Source: an uncultured Mucilaginibacter sp. (GTDB lineage: Bacteria; Bacteroidota; Bacteroidia; Sphingobacteriales; Sphingobacteriaceae). Taken from it: a DNA stretch of 64,000 nucleotides. Of this stretch, positions 27,463 to 36,274 are shown piece after piece (position 1 is the first letter of the stretch; each line of letters begins with the position of its first letter). The DNA lies in contig NZ_CAMLOV010000001.1 of NCBI RefSeq assembly GCF_946481715.1, positions 40,467 through 104,466 of the forward strand. Reading direction: 5' to 3'. The translations under genes and the position numbers were made by a program. A model generated the notes under the pieces. The model was not told where the DNA came from and ran no database searches. It saw nothing but the letters and a program-made list of their open reading frames with translations.

Positions 27463-27651
27463 ATGGAAACAACACACAAACACAAATGCCCAAAATGCAC
27501 CGTGGGCATATTAAACCACCGGGCCAAACGCCCTTTCTGGATGAAAACATTTTTGTTTTTTTTACCAATAAAACGCTACGAATGCGGCAGCTGTTACCGG
27601 CGTTCGTACGTGTTTGGCTCTTTTAGCCACAGCGCACCGCAAAGCACCTAA
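27463..27651 (+). CDS. Small zinc-ribbon protein, 62 aa
   Basis: Two C-x2-C knuckles, C9/C12 in K-C-P-K-C and C41/C44 in E-C-G-S-C, separated by a hydrophobic basic segment (W-M-K-T-F-L-F-F-L-P), fit a treble-clef or zinc-ribbon fold. The ATG at 27463 is preferred over an in-frame extension because the zinc ribbon begins right there. Small proteins of this kind recur in Sphingobacteria; the role is unknown. Its stop nearly touches the stop of the convergent deacetylase gene (4 bases). Confidence 0.6.
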   Translation: METTHKHKCPKCTVGILNHRAKRPFWMKTFLFFLPIKRYECGSCYRRSYVFGSFSHSAPQST

Positions 27652-27655
27652 GCGG

Positions 27656-28996
27656 TTAACGCTTTATGGGTACCAGTGTTATAATGCCTGCATTAGGATA
27701 GGCCTGGTATATAATATACGATCTACCGTCTCTGGTTGATGTTACCGGCGTTAGCAGCGTAGCTATAGGTGCATTATGGCCCTGGGTTACTTGCACCTTT
27801 TTCCAGTTTGCAGGTACATAGGTTTTAAGTGTGAGCGGCAGGTTGTACATGGCCTTGTTCAGCGGGTGCGTTAATTGTATGGTAATGCGCCAGGGCATTA
27901 TTGGTTTCACAATTACTTTTGCGCTTTGCCGTTCGCGGATGTAACGGGTTACATCGCCAAAAGTGGCTACCCAAAGTGCCTTATCGTTTGCTTTAATATA
28001 GCTAAAATACTCGTTTAACTGTTGGTGGGTTAATGCTTCCCAGCCTATGCCATCCACGCCATGGAAAGTAAGCACCAGCCAGGTATTGTTTTTACGCAGT
28101 GTTGTATCTACCCAGCCCTTCATCATGGGCATTGGTGTTTTGGTGGTTGCACCGCGCTGAAACTGGATATATTCTTTTTCTGTATTACCCGGGTTCTCGC
28201 GGTTACTGCGGCTTATTTCTTTAAGCCAGGGCTCGGGCATGCGGTTGCGTATCGCAGGGTAAACCTGGTGCAGATAACCCATTACACGCTCATCCTCTGT
28301 GCCAAAAGGCCCTTCTGCCGAAAAAGTGTATTTTGCCCCCAGTTCGCGTAAAATATCCAGCCGGCTGCTTTTCATTTCGTAAAGCATGTTGGGTTCGTCC
28401 AACGCAGCCAAGCGGGGGTGTGTTATCATGTGGCTGGCAAACTCGTGCCCCTGTGCTGCGTAGTGGCGTATATTTGCCCAGGTAGTGCCATGTGCATCCA
28501 TGTATTCGGTATTATGCTGTATGCCTGGCTTAAACTGGTTATTGCGCACCTTGCTATATAATTCATCCATCACTTTATAGGCTTGCTCCGGTTTTCCGGC
28601 ATCTATCAGCGAGCCTGCCTGGTAATGATAATCCAGCGGCCCAACCAGCCCCAAATAACCCGCCGCCGAAGCACGTTCGTAAAAATTACTTTCGTTGGTT
28701 GGGGTGCCTGCTGTTTCGGCAATTATATCCTTTACCGGCCTCCCTATAAACTTACCGGGATATTTGGAGCCGGGTATTTGCCCGGTGATGATAAAAAACG
28801 TGGCTTTAAGATTTAGCTTGTTTAGCACCGGCAAGCCCTGTTTAAACTGGTTGATGGAGCCATCATCGAAGGTGATAGATACCGCGCCGTTTTTATTGCC
28901 TGCCCAGCGGCTAATGGTGGTGGTGCCGGGAGCCTGTGCATTTGCCCGGCAGCAAAACAAAATACAAACGAAAGCCTGTAGTAGTAGGTATTTCAT
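27656..28996 (-). CDS. Exported polysaccharide deacetylase family protein
   Basis: 446 residues with a signal peptide ending A-N-A-Q. The NodB-homology domain starts A-V-S-I-T-F-D-D-G-S, with the Asp pair of the catalytic/metal site, and continues with L-K-A-T-F-F-I-I-T-G and H-E-F-A-S-H-M-I-T-H-P-R-L, the second metal-binding region (H-x-x-x-H). A C-terminal beta-rich extension of about 100 residues follows. Expected activity is removal of N- or O-acetyl groups from a polysaccharide; the substrate is unknown. Confidence 0.87.
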   Translation of the reverse strand: MKYLLLQAFVCILFCCRANAQAPGTTTISRWAGNKNGAVSITFDDGSINQFKQGLPVLNKLNLKATFFIITGQIPGSKYPGKFIGRPVKDIIAETAGTPTNESNFYERASAAGYLGLVGPLDYHYQAGSLIDAGKPEQAYKVMDELYSKVRNNQFKPGIQHNTEYMDAHGTTWANIRHYAAQGHEFASHMITHPRLAALDEPNMLYEMKSSRLDILRELGAKYTFSAEGPFGTEDERVMGYLHQVYPAIRNRMPEPWLKEISRSNRENPGNTEKEYIQFQRGATTKTPMPMMKGWVDTTLRKNNTWLVLTFHGVDGIGWEALTHQQLNEYFSYIKANDKALWVATFGDVTRYIRERQSAKVIVKPIMPWRITIQLTHPLNKAMYNLPLTLKTYVPANWKKVQVTQGHNAPIATLLTPVTSTRDGRSYIIYQAYPNAGIITLVPIKR

Positions 28997-29265
28997 AAAA
29001 GTTGATAGTTAGCGGTGTACACAGGCTAATATAGGCGGAAAAAGACGAAGCAAAAAGCCCGGATTACGCCGGATGCAAACGCCAGATGCATTGCAAATTT
29101 TTATTCATATTTCCATACCGTGTTTTCACCCTAAAATTTAGGGTGAAAATCGGGTAGTTTTACGTGTTTTTTTTCGGGGTACAGGCCGTATCTTTATTGC
29201 GCCCCTAAACCTTATCACAATCAATAGATTCATCTATTGCCTATCCCCGTGATAATCAATTTAAA

Positions 29266-29586
29266 ATGATCATTCGTATTTTAATCGTCGTTATTTTACT
29301 ACTATCTATTTTAAATATTGTTGGCCAGCCCGGCGCTGCTACCCACGTCTCTGCTAACAAAGCATCCGAGTCCACAAAAAACGCACAGGTATCACCTATC
29401 AGCCTCTTCCCTTTCGTAGAAATACTATCAGCTTTAACTATCCTGCTGCTCAGCCGGCGCGTTCTCAATCGCCAGTTAAAAAAAATCAAGTCCGCGGCGC
29501 TAAAGCCCGGATTTAGCGGCAGTACCTTAGCTGGCCAGGCCACCAATAGTCTGCCACCTCTTTACAGTTCATTGCAACAGGGATAA
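29266..29586 (+). CDS. Possible small membrane protein, 106 aa
   Basis: Hydrophobic segments at about 3-20 (I-L-I-V-V-I-L-L-L-S-I-L) and 48-63 (F-V-E-I-L-S-A-L-T-I-L-L-L) with a basic stretch R-R-V-L-N-R-Q-L-K-K between membrane and tail. No family recognised. An antisense frame covers the same bases but has Pro/Arg-rich composition unlike a real protein. It lies just upstream of the TetR unit. Existence is uncertain. Confidence 0.4.
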   Translation: MIIRILIVVILLLSILNIVGQPGAATHVSANKASESTKNAQVSPISLFPFVEILSALTILLLSRRVLNRQLKKIKSAALKPGFSGSTLAGQATNSLPPLYSSLQQG

Positions 29587-29648
29587 GCTGATGTTTCCGT
29601 CGATCGTTTTTTCTTTATTAACTAAAATTTAAAAATATTTTATAAATG

Positions 29649-29670
29649 AATGAATATTCATTTATATTTG
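29649..29670 (+). promoter_or_regulatory. Palindromic operator adjoining a TATATTTG -7 element
   Basis: AATGAATATTCATT (29649-29662) is a perfect 14-base palindrome; the exact -7 match TATATTTG follows at 29663-29670, 18 bases before the ATG of the TetR gene. A repressor bound there would block the promoter, the usual TetR autoregulation layout. Confidence 0.6.
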
Positions 29671-29688
29671 TAGCGTATTAAACATAAC

Positions 29689-30279
29689 ATGCGTACAAGA
29701 GATATTGGTAAAGAGCAATTGGTGAAGCAGAGAGCTATCGAGCTGATGGTGAAGTGTGGTATGGAGGGCTTTAGCATGAACAAACTGGCCAAGGCATGCG
29801 GCATTTCGGTTGCTACCCTTTATATATATTATAAGGACCGGGACGACCTGATCATCAACATCGCATCCGAAGGCGGCAAGCTTTTTAGCGATGCTTTGAT
29901 AAAAGATTTCGACCCGGATGCTTCATTTGAAGAAGGATTGCGCGTGCAGTGGAAAAACCGTTACAAGTTTATGAAAGACTACCCCGAGCTGAGTATGTTT
30001 TTCGACCAGTTGAGAAGCTCCAGCTACCAGGAAAAATTCCTTGCCGGTTTTTTGCTGGAATTCAAGGTGGTGATGGGCAAGTTTATGCATAATGTAATTG
30101 CGCGGGGAGAGGTAGAAAAGGTGTCATTTGAAACTTATTGGTCTATTGCCTTTTCGCCCTTATATGCGCTCGCCCGGTTTGATTACGAAGGGAAAAGCCT
30201 GGGCGGCATGCCTTTTAAACTAACCGATGAGGTGCTTTGGGACACCTTTAAGCTGGTAGTAAAGGCATTAAAAAAGTAA
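29689..30279 (+). CDS. TetR/AcrR family transcriptional regulator
   Basis: 196 residues. The N-terminal helix-turn-helix (about 10-55) reads E-G-F-S-M-N-K-L-A-K-A-C-G-I-S-V-A-T-L-Y-I-Y-Y with K-D-R-D-D-L following, the standard TetR DNA-binding domain. The remaining helical domain would bind an inducer. It heads a unit with an HMA-like protein and an MFS exporter, and a palindrome overlaps its promoter, so it probably represses that unit until the exporter's substrate is present. Confidence 0.92.
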   Translation: MRTRDIGKEQLVKQRAIELMVKCGMEGFSMNKLAKACGISVATLYIYYKDRDDLIINIASEGGKLFSDALIKDFDPDASFEEGLRVQWKNRYKFMKDYPELSMFFDQLRSSSYQEKFLAGFLLEFKVVMGKFMHNVIARGEVEKVSFETYWSIAFSPLYALARFDYEGKSLGGMPFKLTDEVLWDTFKLVVKALKK

Positions 30280-30421
30280 ATAATGCGGCGGGGCATCCAA
30301 TGTTTGGAGCTGATGATCGTCAGCAATAGTAAAGCACTGACAGCGCTGTTGGTGCCGAAAAACTGTACAGAATGTCCAATTAGTTGCTGTATAGTAGTTA
30401 TAGAATAAAAGGTTTAAAACA

Positions 30422-30646
30422 ATGGAAGATTTTAGCCACATACTGCTTTTTAAAACAAACATCAGCTGCGATGCGGATAAGGCTATGGCCTGCGCCGCGC
30501 TGAGCAATACACCGGGGGTAGAAAAATGGACGGTAGACACCGAAGACGAAGATTGCGTGCTTAGGGTGATATCTTACACGCTGCGCCACACACACATAAT
30601 AGAATTGATAAACCGCCACGGCTACGAATGCCGTGAACTAATATAA
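30422..30646 (+). CDS. HMA-like small protein lacking the CxxC metal site
   Basis: 74 residues with the beta-alpha-beta-beta-alpha-beta spacing of heavy-metal-associated domains: I-L-L-F-K-T-N-I-S-C, a helix A-M-A-C-A-A-L-S-N, T-P-G-V-E-K-W-T-V-D, V-L-R-V-I-S, and a last helix/strand I-I-E-L-I-N-R-H-G-Y-E-C. The G-V and G-Y landmarks fit, but the metal motif C-x-x-C is reduced to one Cys (C16) followed by D-A-D. Two further Cys could compensate. It sits six bases before the MFS gene, so it is probably part of the TetR-controlled unit. Confidence 0.65.
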   Translation: MEDFSHILLFKTNISCDADKAMACAALSNTPGVEKWTVDTEDEDCVLRVISYTLRHTHIIELINRHGYECRELI

Positions 30647-30652
30647 CCAACC

Positions 30653-31936
30653 ATGCAGGCACAACAACCAGCTGTAGCGTTTACCGGCTACCAAAAATTT
30701 GTAATGTTTATTTTAGCTATCACCCAGTTTACGGTGATATTAGATTTTATGGTGATGTCGCCCCTGGGCGATATGTTGATGAAATCGCTCAGCCTTAAAC
30801 CACAGGCCTTCGGGTTTGCCGTATCTGCCTATGCCTTTAGCGCGGGTATCTCCGGGCTGCTCACCGCCGGCTTCGCCGACAGGTTCGACCGGAAGAAACT
30901 GCTTTTGTTTTTTTACTGCGGTTTTATCATTGGTACCATCCTCTGCGGCATGGCGCAATCTTATCATATATTGGTTGCGGCGCGCATTATCACCGGTCTG
31001 TTCGGCGGCGTTATCGGCTCCATCTCTATGGCTATCATTACCGATATGTTTGCCCTGCAGCAACGTGGCCGGGTAATGGGTTATATACAAATGGGCTTTG
31101 GCGCCAGCCAGGTGCTGGGGATACCCATTGGCCTGTACCTGGCCAACATTTGGAGCTGGGAAGCGCCGTTCTGGATGGTTGCCGGCCTCAGCATTGCCAT
31201 AGCAATCGCCATTGCTTTATACCTTAAACCTATTACCGCCCACCTGGCGGTTCAGCGCGATAAGTCGGCGTTTACACACTTGCTGCATACTGTTGCCAAG
31301 GCAGATTACCGGGTAGGTTTTACAGCCACGGCCCTGTTATCTATCGGTGGTTTTATGATGATGCCCTTTGGTAGTGCATTTGCTATTAATAACCTAAAGA
31401 TAACCAACCACCAGTTGCCTATGCTGTTTATGGTATCGGGGATAAGCTCGTTATTTATTATGCCGGTGATAGGAAAACTAAGCGACAGGATAGATAAGTT
31501 TAAAATATTTGCCGTAGCATCTGTATGGATGATGATAATGTGCGTGGTATACACCAACCTTACTGCAACACCGCTTTGGCTGGTAATGATACTCAACATC
31601 CTGATGATGATGGGCATTATGAGCCGTATGATCCCCTCAAGCGCACTCACCAGTGCCATCCCCGATATGGCCGACCGTGGCGCTTTCATGAGCATCAACT
31701 CCTCATTGCAGCAAATAGCCGGTGGTATAGCGGCCGCTGTTGCCGGCACAATTGTTTCACAGCCATCAAAGGGGGCCCCACTGGTAAACTATAATGTGGT
31801 AGGGTATGTAATTGTAGGCATATCTATGCTCAGCATCTTCACCCTTTGGCGGGTAGACCAACTCACCAAAAAGAAAATGGAAAGCAACAAGGTTGTGATA
31901 CCGGAGGGTGAGGCGGTTTTGAGTGAGGGGTTGTAA
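30653..31936 (+). CDS. MFS drug:H+ antiporter-like transporter (DHA1 group)
   Basis: 427 residues and 12 predicted helices. N-terminal T-Q-F-T-V-I-L-D-F-M-V-M-S-P-L-G carries the Asp of DHA1 motif D1; motif A-like G-F-A-D-R-F-D-R-K-K-L-L-L lies between helices 2 and 3. Helices 9-10 are unusually rich in Met (I-L-M-M-M-G-I-M-S-R-M). It is the last gene of the TetR / HMA-like / MFS unit. Likely an efflux pump; the substrate is not readable. Confidence 0.9.
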   Translation: MQAQQPAVAFTGYQKFVMFILAITQFTVILDFMVMSPLGDMLMKSLSLKPQAFGFAVSAYAFSAGISGLLTAGFADRFDRKKLLLFFYCGFIIGTILCGMAQSYHILVAARIITGLFGGVIGSISMAIITDMFALQQRGRVMGYIQMGFGASQVLGIPIGLYLANIWSWEAPFWMVAGLSIAIAIAIALYLKPITAHLAVQRDKSAFTHLLHTVAKADYRVGFTATALLSIGGFMMMPFGSAFAINNLKITNHQLPMLFMVSGISSLFIMPVIGKLSDRIDKFKIFAVASVWMMIMCVVYTNLTATPLWLVMILNILMMMGIMSRMIPSSALTSAIPDMADRGAFMSINSSLQQIAGGIAAAVAGTIVSQPSKGAPLVNYNVVGYVIVGISMLSIFTLWRVDQLTKKKMESNKVVIPEGEAVLSEGL

Positions 31937-31989
31937 TTTTGGCAAGTTCCTTAAAAGGTTAAAGCCTTTCGGTACAATCCCGAAGGGCC

Positions 31990-32568
31990 TTAATAATTTA
32001 CCCGATACCAATTAGTATCTAATTTTGCGAACCCTTTGCGTTCGCCGGAGATTATCCTTTCCTCTATATCTTTTATCTTCTCGGGATCGTTAGTGTATAG
32101 AAATGCGGAATAATGATCGAGGAAACCGGAGTTGATGAGAAATTCGACCGATACCGTTTTTGCTGTTGGCCGTTCTACAGGGATATTATTATGGCCGTTA
32201 GATATTGGCGGAAAATACCACCCGTATAGGTGGCCTCCTTCAAATCTTCCGCTTTTTACTTGCTCAACTATTTGGGCCCTCGCCACTCTTCTTAAGGTCC
32301 AGTCGAGATTTTCAACTACATGCTCACTAAACAGCGTTGCAATACCCAAAGCAATCCCAACAAAGCAGCCAATCTTGATAAACGTCGTGTTGGATTCACT
32401 TTGCTTTAGCTTGACGAGAAGATAAACTGATAACACAAACCCAATTAACATATATGGATACAATGTTAAAAGTACCCCAAAGCCATTACAATAATAATAG
32501 ATAAAAGGAGCCTGTAATAGCGCCATAACAAGAATAACGCAGGTGATAATGGTTTTGGTTAGCTTCAT
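31990..32568 (-). CDS. Unknown three-helix membrane protein, 192 aa
   Basis: Hydrophobic helices at about 5-26, 32-54 and 62-84 are followed by a soluble domain of about 105 residues (Y-G-W-Y-F-P-P-I-S-N-G region). No family recognised. It follows the PfkB gene by 29 bases on the same strand and may be its operon partner. Confidence 0.6.
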   Translation of the reverse strand: MKLTKTIITCVILVMALLQAPFIYYYCNGFGVLLTLYPYMLIGFVLSVYLLVKLKQSESNTTFIKIGCFVGIALGIATLFSEHVVENLDWTLRRVARAQIVEQVKSGRFEGGHLYGWYFPPISNGHNNIPVERPTAKTVSVEFLINSGFLDHYSAFLYTNDPEKIKDIEERIISGERKGFAKLDTNWYRVNY

Positions 32569-32597
32569 TGTTTGCCACCCAATATAGGATTTTATTC

Positions 32598-33464
32598 CTA
32601 CCTCCCCATCATCTCCCTCACCTCATCCTCTGTCCCTTTAAACGGCCCGGAGTTTTCAATCTTTAAACCTGCCATGGCAGAGGCGAATTTGCCTGCATCG
32701 GCTACGCTGTCGCTTTTGATGCGGCGGTAGAGGTAGCCTGCCATATAGGTGTCGCCGCAGCCGGTGGCATCTACTACTTCGGTAGGTTTGTAGGCGGGGA
32801 TCTCGTAAAACTCTTTATCGTACAAAATTACCGAGCCCATACTGCCGAGGGTTACTACCACCTCCTTTACACCCCATTCGGCTAATACTTTGGCGCCTTC
32901 GCGGATGTCGGCAATGCCGGTAAGTACTTCCAGTTCGTGTTCGTTCACTTTCAGTATGTCGATATACTGCAAAGCCTCCTTTTTATCTGCCCAATCGATA
33001 GCGTGTACGCCTTTGTCAATCACCTCGCGCAGGTAGCCCTGTGCATCGCAGGAAACATTGCCCCGGCTAAACAGGTTTTTGATGAGTTCGGTTGGTATAT
33101 CATCGGCCAGCAACGGACCCAGGTGGAAGATGATGGCTTCCGTACCGGCGAGGTCGGCAACGGTAAAGGCATCAGCTTTTTGCAATACGCGCTGGGTGCG
33201 GTTATCCTGGTTATCGCCATAAATATTCTCAAAATAAACGGTGTGTTTGCTGGGCAGCGCTTTCACTTCAATGCCTAATTCGCGCAGATCGGTAACGCTT
33301 TTCATTTCTGTTTCCGCAAGGGCGGTAACCAGGCTGTACTTTACATCCATATTGCGCATAGCGTGCGAAAAGTAAAAGGCAGTACCGCCGGCCATGTGCA
33401 TCACCGCACGGGGCGTTACAACTTTATCGAGGGTGATGTGGCCAATACAACAGATATCAAACAT
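32598..33464 (-). CDS. PfkB family carbohydrate kinase
   Basis: 288 residues, short for the family. Cytoplasmic ATP-dependent sugar or nucleoside kinase. The N-terminal M-F-D-I-C-C-I-G-H-I-T-L-D-K and G-G-T-A-F-Y-F-S signatures and the C-terminal D-A-T-G-C-G-D-T-Y-M-A-G anion-hole/catalytic motif are intact, followed by a helix with F-A-S-A-M-A-G. Substrate is not evident; ribokinase-like enzymes of this size act on fructose, ribose, inosine or inositol derivatives. Confidence 0.9.
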   Translation of the reverse strand: MFDICCIGHITLDKVVTPRAVMHMAGGTAFYFSHAMRNMDVKYSLVTALAETEMKSVTDLRELGIEVKALPSKHTVYFENIYGDNQDNRTQRVLQKADAFTVADLAGTEAIIFHLGPLLADDIPTELIKNLFSRGNVSCDAQGYLREVIDKGVHAIDWADKKEALQYIDILKVNEHELEVLTGIADIREGAKVLAEWGVKEVVVTLGSMGSVILYDKEFYEIPAYKPTEVVDATGCGDTYMAGYLYRRIKSDSVADAGKFASAMAGLKIENSGPFKGTEDEVREMMGR

Positions 33465-33566
33465 AAAAACACTTTAAAATTGAGGGATGCAATCTAATAA
33501 TTGTAGCGCAGTTTATAATGTTTAAGTTATTAACTATAAAAATGTATTTTAACCCCTGCTTAAAAT

Positions 33567-36227
33567 ATGCTTTTTAAAAACTGTTTGCTCCCCATATTTT
33601 CGTGTTTGGCTATGCTATGCTTATTGCTTGGTGATACGGTGCGAGCAAAAGGATCGGATACAAAAAATACCGCCGAAACCCGGCTTGGGAAAGCCACGAC
33701 TACAGCAGGGTGTACAGATATCACTTGGGCCAGTTGGAGCACTTTCAACGGCGCATCAGCTACCGGTACGTTAACAAACGCAGGCAACAATATTGGGATA
33801 ACTTTGTCTGCCGATTTCCCATTAAGCTCATCGGGTATTTTTAACGCCTCTAAATTTGACAACTATCCATCGCCTGTACCAACCGGGATGGTACCGCAAA
33901 CCTCTTGGGCAGCTACCGGCGGCGGCAAAGCAGACGCGTGCTTTAACCAAAAAGTAATTAATCCGGTGCTGCTGATAGCCTCGTTGGGTAGCAGTGCTAC
34001 TAATACAGGGGCAACGCTGCGTTTTTCGGAGCCTTATGTTGTACTATATGATGGTGGTGGGGTGGCCTATAACGACCAATACTCCCTAACCGGCATTGAA
34101 GGTTTTGCCATTATTATGTTCCCGGGCGAGCATGAGTGCATCAGTACAAAATCCAACCGCGAAGAATATTATTCCAACATTACCTGGGGCTTAAAACCGA
34201 TAACTTCGCCTGTAACGATAGATATTCCATCAAGTACCTGCGGTAGTACAACACTACAGGCTATCGGCGGAAACGGCGCGTCGTATCAATGGAGTGGCGG
34301 CGATTCGCCCAATTCGGTTACGAACACTGTCCACGAAAGCGGACTTTACATTGTTGCCGTAAAGGACGCCTCGGGCTGCACAAACTATGCAACGCGCGCC
34401 GTAGCTATAGACAATGGAGGCGCACCACCTGCGGTTATTAGCGGTAACCCCAGTGGTTGTTCAAGCGTTACACTTACCGCCAGTGCCGGTAAAAGCTTTA
34501 AATGGAGCGGAGGATCAACACCCAACAGTCAGGAAAACACTTTTACTGCCAGCGGCAAATATTCCGTATTAATAACTTACGAAAACGGCTGCCAGGCGTA
34601 TGCAACCCAAACGGTAACGGTAGGCCCGCCTGTTGCTACCATCAGCGGTAGCAACAGTGGATGCCTGAGCACTACGCTATTGGCAAGCGGCGGAGCGAGC
34701 TATTTATGGGACGGCGGAAGCAGCCCAACAACGGCAGCAAATACATTTAACCAAAGCGGCACCTATAAAGTAGTGGTAACTAATGCCGAGGGCTGTACTG
34801 CAGAAGCTACCGCAACGGTAACCATAGGCGGCCCCAAAGTAAACATAACCGAAGTAATAAGCGATTGCACCACCGCCACGCTTACAGCAAGCGGAGGTGT
34901 ATCTTACCAGTGGCAGGGTGGCTTAACGCCCAACAGTGCCACAAATACTTACATACAAAGAGGCCGGTACAAAGCGGTGGTTACCGTTACCGATGCTGAA
35001 GGCTGCAGTACGACGGTGGCACGCGACATGAGCGTTGGCCTCTTCAAGTTTGAGGCGAGCTACAAACCTGTAACTTGCGATGCCTCTGAAGCAACCGCCT
35101 TTGGCGGCATATCATACCACTGGGATGGTGGTTTAACACCAAATAGCGCCAAAAACATTTTTACAAAATCGGGCAATTATTCTGTTTTCATAACCGACGA
35201 ACAGGGTTGTTCAACCAACTTTGCGATTACCATAATCGTAGGTGCGCCCGTCATCAAGATCTCCCGCGACCCCGCCGGCAGCTGCGGGAGTATGACGCTT
35301 ACGGCCAGCGGTGGCACAACTTATTTATGGGATGGCGGCAGCAACCCAAACAGTGCCGTAAACACCTTTACCACCAGCGGCAGGTACACGGTAAAGGTTA
35401 CCAATGCCGCCGGTTGTACGGCAAGCACATCTATAGATGTTGAGGTATTGCCCGTTGTCACGCCTGCTATCAGCATCGCTGCAAGCACTTCGGCGCCAGT
35501 ATGCGCTGGGACTACTATCAGTTTTATCGCTACCGGCAGGAATAAAGGCTCGGCACCGCTTTACGAATGGTTTAAGAACGATATCCGCGTTGCCACAGGC
35601 GAAACCTATAGTACCAACACTCTTAAAAACACCGATGAGGTGTTTTGCAAACTTACCACCAGCCAACGCTGCGCCACCCCTGCAACAGTCCCCAGCGAGA
35701 AATTTACAGCGCAGATATTAGATAAGCCCGAAATATCCGTTAACCAAAACCTGGCCATAACAGACGATAACCCAGTTCAACTTAACCCAACGGTTACCGG
35801 TAACATTACCAGTTACCACTGGGAGCCTGCTATAGGATTAAGCGATGCTAACATCCGAAACCCCGTTGCCAACCCTGCTGTTACCACCAATTACCGGCTC
35901 ACAGTTATCCCAGCAAACGGCTGCGAAACCTATGCCGACATAACCGTTACCGTGGCCAAAGGCATCGTTGTCCCCAATACTTTCAGCCCAAACGGCGATG
36001 GTATAAATGACCTGTGGAACGTGAAATACCTTTCCGATTACCCCAACGCCCGCGTAGATATTTACAACAGGTACGGGCAACCAGTGTACCACGCCACCGG
36101 CTACAAAAAACCATGGGACGGCACGCACAATGGCAAATCCCTTCCAGCCGGGCTGTACTATTATATTATAGACCTACGGGTAAAAAACACGCCGTCACAA
36201 GCAGGTTACATTACCCTGTTGCGTTAG
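33567..36227 (+). CDS. T9SS-exported surface protein with six Ig-like repeats and a type B sorting domain
   Basis: 886 residues. Signal peptide 1-27 (ending V-R-A-K). Residues about 30-215 form a first beta-rich domain. Residues about 216-628 are six tandem repeats of about 66 residues, each with L-x-A-S-G-G-x-S-Y-x-W-x-G-G, P-N-S-x-x-N-T-F, S-G-x-Y-x-V and G-C-T landmarks. Two further Ig/PKD-like domains precede a C-terminal domain (about 800-886) beginning V-P-N-T-F-S-P-N-G-D-G-I-N-D and containing I-Y-N-R-Y-G and P-A-G-L-Y-Y-Y, the gliding-motility-associated (type B) type IX secretion signal. Likely a cell-surface adhesin or structural protein. Confidence 0.92.
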   Translation: MLFKNCLLPIFSCLAMLCLLLGDTVRAKGSDTKNTAETRLGKATTTAGCTDITWASWSTFNGASATGTLTNAGNNIGITLSADFPLSSSGIFNASKFDNYPSPVPTGMVPQTSWAATGGGKADACFNQKVINPVLLIASLGSSATNTGATLRFSEPYVVLYDGGGVAYNDQYSLTGIEGFAIIMFPGEHECISTKSNREEYYSNITWGLKPITSPVTIDIPSSTCGSTTLQAIGGNGASYQWSGGDSPNSVTNTVHESGLYIVAVKDASGCTNYATRAVAIDNGGAPPAVISGNPSGCSSVTLTASAGKSFKWSGGSTPNSQENTFTASGKYSVLITYENGCQAYATQTVTVGPPVATISGSNSGCLSTTLLASGGASYLWDGGSSPTTAANTFNQSGTYKVVVTNAEGCTAEATATVTIGGPKVNITEVISDCTTATLTASGGVSYQWQGGLTPNSATNTYIQRGRYKAVVTVTDAEGCSTTVARDMSVGLFKFEASYKPVTCDASEATAFGGISYHWDGGLTPNSAKNIFTKSGNYSVFITDEQGCSTNFAITIIVGAPVIKISRDPAGSCGSMTLTASGGTTYLWDGGSNPNSAVNTFTTSGRYTVKVTNAAGCTASTSIDVEVLPVVTPAISIAASTSAPVCAGTTISFIATGRNKGSAPLYEWFKNDIRVATGETYSTNTLKNTDEVFCKLTTSQRCATPATVPSEKFTAQILDKPEISVNQNLAITDDNPVQLNPTVTGNITSYHWEPAIGLSDANIRNPVANPAVTTNYRLTVIPANGCETYADITVTVAKGIVVPNTFSPNGDGINDLWNVKYLSDYPNARVDIYNRYGQPVYHATGYKKPWDGTHNGKSLPAGLYYYIIDLRVKNTPSQAGYITLLR
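34213..35450 (+). repeat. Six tandem ~200-base repeats within the T9SS protein gene
   Basis: Six copies of about 195-205 bases each encode one Ig-like module. Diagnostic core codons give Y-x-W-x-G-G-x-x-P-N-S and a closing G-C-T or G-C-S about 37 residues later. Copies are diverged in sequence (eroded tandem duplications) but keep their spacing; copy four carries a two-residue insertion. Confidence 0.85.
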
Positions 36228-36274
36228 TGTACTTTTAATCATTAATTTAGCTTATCTCACAGCTGCTACATTTT

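Noticed and set aside
29256..29546. Minus-strand 96-codon frame overlapping the small plus-strand membrane protein
   Set aside because: Composition rich in Arg/Pro with no domain; the plus-strand frame has plausible membrane helices, though it too is uncertain.
33567..36227. Tandem repeats considered as a CRISPR array
   Set aside because: The ~200-base repeats are in-frame coding modules that diverge in sequence; there are no short identical repeats with unique spacers.
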